From Vigna angularis (Eukaryota > Streptophyta > Magnoliopsida > Fabales > Fabaceae): 64,000 nucleotides of DNA. The stretch covers positions 40,765,029-40,829,028 of the forward strand of contig NC_068972.1 of assembly GCF_016808095.1 (NCBI RefSeq), given 5' to 3'. The translations under genes were made by a program, and so were the position numbers. Below, piece by piece: positions 60,186 through 64,000 of this stretch. The notes under the pieces were generated by a model. That model had not been told where the DNA came from. It searched no databases and saw only the letters and a program-made list of their open reading frames with translations. The first letter of the stretch is position 1. Each line of letters starts with the position of its first letter.

Positions 60186-61285
60186 TCTACCACCCTGAAG
60201 AGGCCTTCCCAATTTGCAGCTAATTTTCCCGCCGATCGATCCCGTCGGGCTTCTGCTGTTTTCCTCCACACAGGGTCTCCTTCAGCAAATTGTCGCGGTT
60301 TGACCTTGGTGTTGTAGCGCCTTGCCAACAGTCTCTTTTTAGCCTCCGCTCGGATCCTCGCTACTTCTCTCCGCTCGTCCAAAGTGTCGAGCTCCACGCG
60401 AAGTTCCTCATTGTTATCTTGGAGATTTTCGACCTCCCTTCGAACAGTAGGCTCGCCTACTTCCACTGGTAACATTGCGTCCATTCCGTACGTTAAGTTG
60501 AATGGGGTTTCCCCCGTTGTACCGTGCGGGGTGCAACGATATCCCCACAAGACCTCCTGAAGCTCATCTACCCAAAGGCCCTTGGCTTCTCCCAGCCTTT
60601 TCTTCAACTCAGAGACGATCACTTTGTTGACTGCTTCCACTTGGTCGTTCGTTTGGGGATGCTCTACCGAGCTTGTGACATGCTTAATTCCCAACTTCTT
60701 GTAAAATTCTCCTAAGCCCTTGTCAATGAACTGTCGGCCATTGTCTGTAACTATAACTTTGGGAATTCCAAATCTGCAAATGAGCGTCCACATAAACTTT
60801 TGAACCCTCGCTGCCGTGATTGTTGCGAGCGGTTCTGCCTCCACCCACTTAGTAAAATAGTCAACTGCCACCAGTAGGAACTTCTTCTGCACTCGACCCA
60901 CAGGAAAGGGTCCGACAATATCTACTCCCCACTGCGTGAACGGCCATGGTGACATCAGACTATGCAACTCGGCTGGTGGAAGATTGAGATTCCTGCCATG
61001 CTCCTGACACTTCAAGCATTTCTGCACAAACTCTTTATAATCTCTCTCTACCGTCGGCCAAAAGTAGTCCGCCCTTATAACTTTGGCACGCAACGCTCGC
61101 TGCCCTGTATGCATTCCGCACGCCCCCTCGTGCAGCTCCCTCATCACATACTCAGCTTCCTCCATCGATACACACTTCAACAAGGGCGAGGAGAAACCTC
61201 TTTTGTACAGATCTTCTCCTATCAGCAAATACCGAGCGACTTTTTTAGCCTCAGCCACCCGAACGTGCAAGCCATTCTCCTGCCT
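60186..61285 (-). pseudogene. Integrase of the Tat-type element (N-terminal and catalytic parts)
   Basis: The H2C2 zinc-binding domain is seen as HEGACGMH then CLKCQEH. The catalytic core has the first Asp in WGVDIVGPF, the second in VTDNGRQF and the Glu 36 residues later in NDQVE, the DD35E spacing of a retroviral-type integrase. The TYGMDAMLPVE motif follows, and the frame reaches NWEGLFRVV before being cut by the nested LTR at 60185. The remainder is at 51771-51902. Upstream it is separated from the second RNase H by an in-frame TAA at 61286-61288. The core itself is uninterrupted, so loss of function is due to the insertion and the stop codons. Confidence 0.93.
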
Positions 61286-61848
61286 TTAAATGACTTCCCT
61301 TATCTCTTTCCTCCAGTCAGGCCGATCGGAGACCTCGTGAACGGCCAAACACTCCACCGACGGGTTCATCATGACCTGCCTTATAACTGATGACAAGTGA
61401 TCCCTCCTTTTGCTGTTGGCGAGTTTGGATAGGATATTCGCCCTCGCGTTCTGCTCCCTTGGCACATGTTTGAATTCCACCGTCCGAAACTGCTTTGCCA
61501 ACTCTTTGATCTTGTGGAAATATCGAAGCAGCTGATCATCCTTAGTCTGAAAGGTCTCCGTTAGCTGTCCTACCACCAATTGGGAATCCGTTCGGCATTT
61601 GACCGCAACAGCCCCCAAGTCCTTTGCCAGCTCGAGCCCCGCCAGTACTGCTTCATACTCGGCCTGGTTATTACTTATCTTAAACCGAAAGACAATTGCC
61701 TGTTCGACAATAAAGTCGTTCGGTCCTTCCAACACATTCCCTGCTCCACCACCAGACTTTTCAGAGGAGCCATCCACGTAAAGGATCCATTCAGGATGCC
61801 CTTCTTCTTCCCCAAGTAACTCGACCGCAAAGTCGGCCCAATGTTGCG
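61286..61848 (-). pseudogene. Second RNase H (archaeal-type) of the Tat-type pol
   Basis: Begins after a frameshift near 61847 and reads LYVDGSSEKSGGGAG, FKISNNQAEYEAVLAGL, KCRTDSQLVVGQL and ends with NARANILSKLAN. The first Asp, the Glu and the second Asp of the RNase H site are present. The last acidic position, normally Asp in a RADxLSKLA motif, is Asn here, one G-to-A change. It ends at TAA 61286-61288 just before integrase. Such an extra RNase H after the classical one is specific to Tat elements. Confidence 0.85.
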
Positions 61849-63018
61849 GATAGACCCTCTTGGTTCAAACTGGAGTCCAAATTCAGACAACTCCACAGAC
61901 CATCCTACTATCCTCCCGGCCAAATCTGGTTTGCGTAGGATCTTCGCGATCGGGCGGTCCGTTCGGACTACCACCTGATGACTCTGGAAGTATGGCCTTA
62001 AGCGCCGTGCTGCCATCACTAATGCCAAAGCGATCTTCTCAACTCGCTTGTATCTAGTCTTCACCGGTTGCAACGTTTGGCTAACGAAGTACACGAGTTT
62101 GAACTCGGGTTGCTCCTGTACCAACGCCGAGCTGACCGTATCCTCCGAGACCGCCAGGAATAGTTGCAACGCATGTCCTGCCTCAGGTCGCCCCATGACC
62201 GGTGGGCTGACCAGTATTCGTTTAACTTCATCAAAAGCTTGTTCACACTGGTCGTCCCAATCCGCTCCTGTACTCTTCTTCATAACTCTGACTATCGGCT
62301 TTATCCGTTCGGCCAACCTAGGAATAAAGCGAGATAGTGAAGTCAGCCTACCCACCAGCCTCTGAACCTCCTTCAGCTTCTGCGGGCTCCTCCTTTCCAA
62401 TATCGTTCGGCATTTATCGGGGTTCACCTCGATGCCTCTAGTTGTTAGCAGGAATCCCATGAATTTTCCCGCCGGCACCCCGAAAGTACACTTGGTCGGA
62501 TTAAGGCGCATGTTATACTTGCGAACCTGGTGGAACACTTCCGCCAAGTCTCTCACATGGTCTTCAACCGAACGGCTTCTCACCACCATGTCGTCCACAT
62601 ACACTTCCATACGTCTGCCGATTTGGTTTGCAAAGACCCTATCCATCAACCGTTGGTACGTGGCTCCTGCATTCTTCAACCCGAACGGCATAACATCATA
62701 ACAATAGTTAGCCCGCTCGGTGATGAATGTCGTCTTGTCGCTATCTTGGGGAAACATAGGAATCTGATTATATCCTGAATATGCATCCAGGAAACTTAAC
62801 ATATGGAAACCTGACGCCCCGTCCACTAACGCATCAATGCTAGGTAGTGGGTAAGAGTCCTTCGGGTAGGCTTTATTCAGATCCGTGAAGTCCGTACACA
62901 TTCTCCACTGCCCGCTCATCTTCTTCACCATCACAACGTTTGCCAGCCAGGTTGTGTACTTGATTTCACGGATGAAATCTGCTTCCAACAACTTCTTCAC
63001 CTCAACTACAACTGCCGA
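61849..63018 (-). pseudogene. Reverse transcriptase and RNase H of the Tat-type element
   Basis: RT starts near KKLLEADFIREIKYTTWLAN and shows the usual blocks: WRMCTDFTDLNKAYPKDSYP, FLDAYSGYNQI, MPFGLKNAGATYQRLMDRVF and the catalytic YVDD in EVYVDDMVVRS. RNase H follows, with the helper motif FVSQTL, then EKIALALVMAARRLRPYF and RTDRPIAKIL. The frame shifts at about 61847 (after RGSIR), so the second RNase H is in another frame. Upstream it is parted from the protease segment only by TGA at 63019-63021, where a CGA Arg codon would fit. Confidence 0.93.
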
Positions 63019-64000
63019 TCACTTTTCTTCTCCCAATCTTCTCTTCTTTTGGGCCACCGGTCGGGCCTCTTTAAACAATGCCAGCTTGTGTGACATAACC
63101 CTTGGGTGGATTCTTGGCATATCAGTTGCAGTCCAGGCAAATAAGTCTTGGTTCTTTTTTAACAAAGTGCCAATTAATCTGGCCTGATCCTCATCCAACT
63201 CACTCCCGATGGTGGTAACTTGCTCTTCCCTCTGCCCGAGGCCAAAGGGCTTGGTCTCTCCCATCGGCTCTATCCGATCGTCTGTATTCGTCCTCGGATC
63301 CAAGTCTGCCATAGCTACTTCCGATCGCCTCCTCCTTTGCCGGGCGGGTGGATCTGATGATGATGGCTTTACCTTCAACCCCGCCATGTAACATTCTCGT
63401 GCGATCCTCTGATCGGACCGAACGGTACAGATATTTCCATTATCTAATGGAAACTTAAGCGTGAGGTGGGGTGTGGAAACAATTGCCCCGAACGCGTTCA
63501 GACATGGTCGCCCCAACAACACATTGTAAGAGGTGCTCGCATCCTCCAGCAAGAACTTGGTTTTCACCTCCTTACTCCGTTCGGTTCCTAGGCACGTTCT
63601 GAGATCCACATAACCCCTGGTGTCTACTCTCTCCCCCGAGAATCCTACGATCTGTTCATTGTAAGGGGCGATCAAATCTTCAGATATATCCATTTGTTGG
63701 AATATCTTCCAGTACAGAATGTTGACTGAGCTGCCCTAGTCCACCAACACCTTTCCCACACTATACCGGGCAATAACTGCCGTTATCACCATCGGGTCAT
63801 CCTCGTCTGGATCGGGAGCATGGAAATCTTCATCTGTAAACGTGATGGGCGGTATAGAATGCTTTCTCACATCTACCCTGTGGACGCTTTTCAGCTCCCT
63901 TAGGTTTTTCTTCCTTGCGGACGCCGACGACCCTCCCGCAAATCCACCAGAGATGGTGTTTATCGTTCCTCGCAGTGATCGGTCATGACTGCGGCTTCTA
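63019..64000 (-). pseudogene. Protease region and start of RT of the Tat-type pol (runs off the edge)
   Basis: The minus strand reads ITAVIARYSVGKVLVD, then a TAG stop (63736-63738), then GSSVNILYWKIF. This is the aspartic-protease active site with a stop in place of the residue between Asp and GlySer-Ser (Gln is usual in Tat elements). The frame continues through LLGRPCLNAFGA to the RT lead-in DLFAWTATDMPRIHP, and ends in TGA at 63019-63021. The part beyond 63740 up to the window edge is the gag-protease junction, with the acidic stretch FTDEDFHAPDPDEDDP. Confidence 0.88.

Larger units (their letters stand above)
48503..64000 (-). mobile_element. Ty3/Gypsy retrotransposon of Tat type, split by a nested insertion; runs off the window
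   Basis: Going right to left on the minus strand: protease, reverse transcriptase, RNase H, a second RNase H, integrase, [nested 8.3-kb element], integrase C-terminus, tandem repeats, opposite-strand ORF, polypurine tract and 3' LTR. A second RNase H before integrase and an extra ORF between pol and the 3' LTR are established marks of the Tat lineage. The gag, primer site and 5' LTR lie beyond position 64000. It is disabled by several stops, at least one frameshift, and the insertion. CAAGG at 48498-48502 is the expected left half of the target duplication. Confidence 0.9.

Overview
This is nuclear DNA of a flowering plant. It is AT-rich and gene-poor, with long (TA)n tracts, an intron-bearing elongator tRNA-Met, spliced-gene signals, LTR retrotransposons, CACTA-type elements and a decayed plastid DNA insert. 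The style of the repeats and the NHL proteins suggest a legume, perhaps Vigna or Phaseolus; that placement is inference from memory of such genomes, not proof.

Genes. Five intact single-exon genes encode NDR1/HIN1-like (NHL, LEA_2 domain) membrane proteins. One lies at the left edge (429-1037, minus). One is of NHL12/NHL1 type (22916-23545). Three are NHL3-like (32599-33282, 41172-41843, 45043-45726); the last two are close tandem duplicates that also share a promoter CGCG box. Proteins of this class act at the plasma membrane in defence and stress responses. The only RNA gene seen is tRNA-Met(CAT) with an 11-nt intron (25700-25783, minus).

Left and middle (1-48.5 kb). Between the genes lie AT-rich spacers and transposon debris. 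There are three non-autonomous CACTA-like elements of 1.1-1.2 kb with 3-bp target duplications (11260-12355, 16807-17972, 43319-44499). A deleted Ty1/Copia element has a 5-bp target duplication TAGAC and unequal LTRs (28949-31938). Other items are a probable solo LTR (12493-14805), gypsy remnants in opposite orientations (34.1-36.25 kb), a symplekin-like exon fragment (37531-37698), a perfect 58-bp-arm palindrome inside (TA)n (37956-38108) and a decayed copy of plastid atpB (about 42741-43262).

Right end (48.5-64 kb). A Ty3/Gypsy element of Tat type runs on the minus strand and continues past the window edge. Its pol has protease, RT, RNase H, a second RNase H and a DD35E integrase, with several stops. 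Downstream of pol it has an 81-bp hairpin tandem repeat, then an opposite-strand accessory ORF (Transposase_28-like plus coiled coil) with its own TATA box and a 71-bp intron, then a polypurine tract and a 341-bp LTR. A second, very young element of 8283 bp (51903-60185, Athila-like, non-autonomous, gag only, tRNA-Asp-type primer site, 2.4-kb nearly identical LTRs, target duplication TCTAC) sits inside the integrase C-terminus of the first and splits its pol gene.

I found no clearly novel enzymatic system. The least ordinary items are the spliced antisense ORF with its repeats, the recurrent CCGTGA motif in the young LTR, the hairpin array in the 43-kb CACTA element and the atpB fossil.
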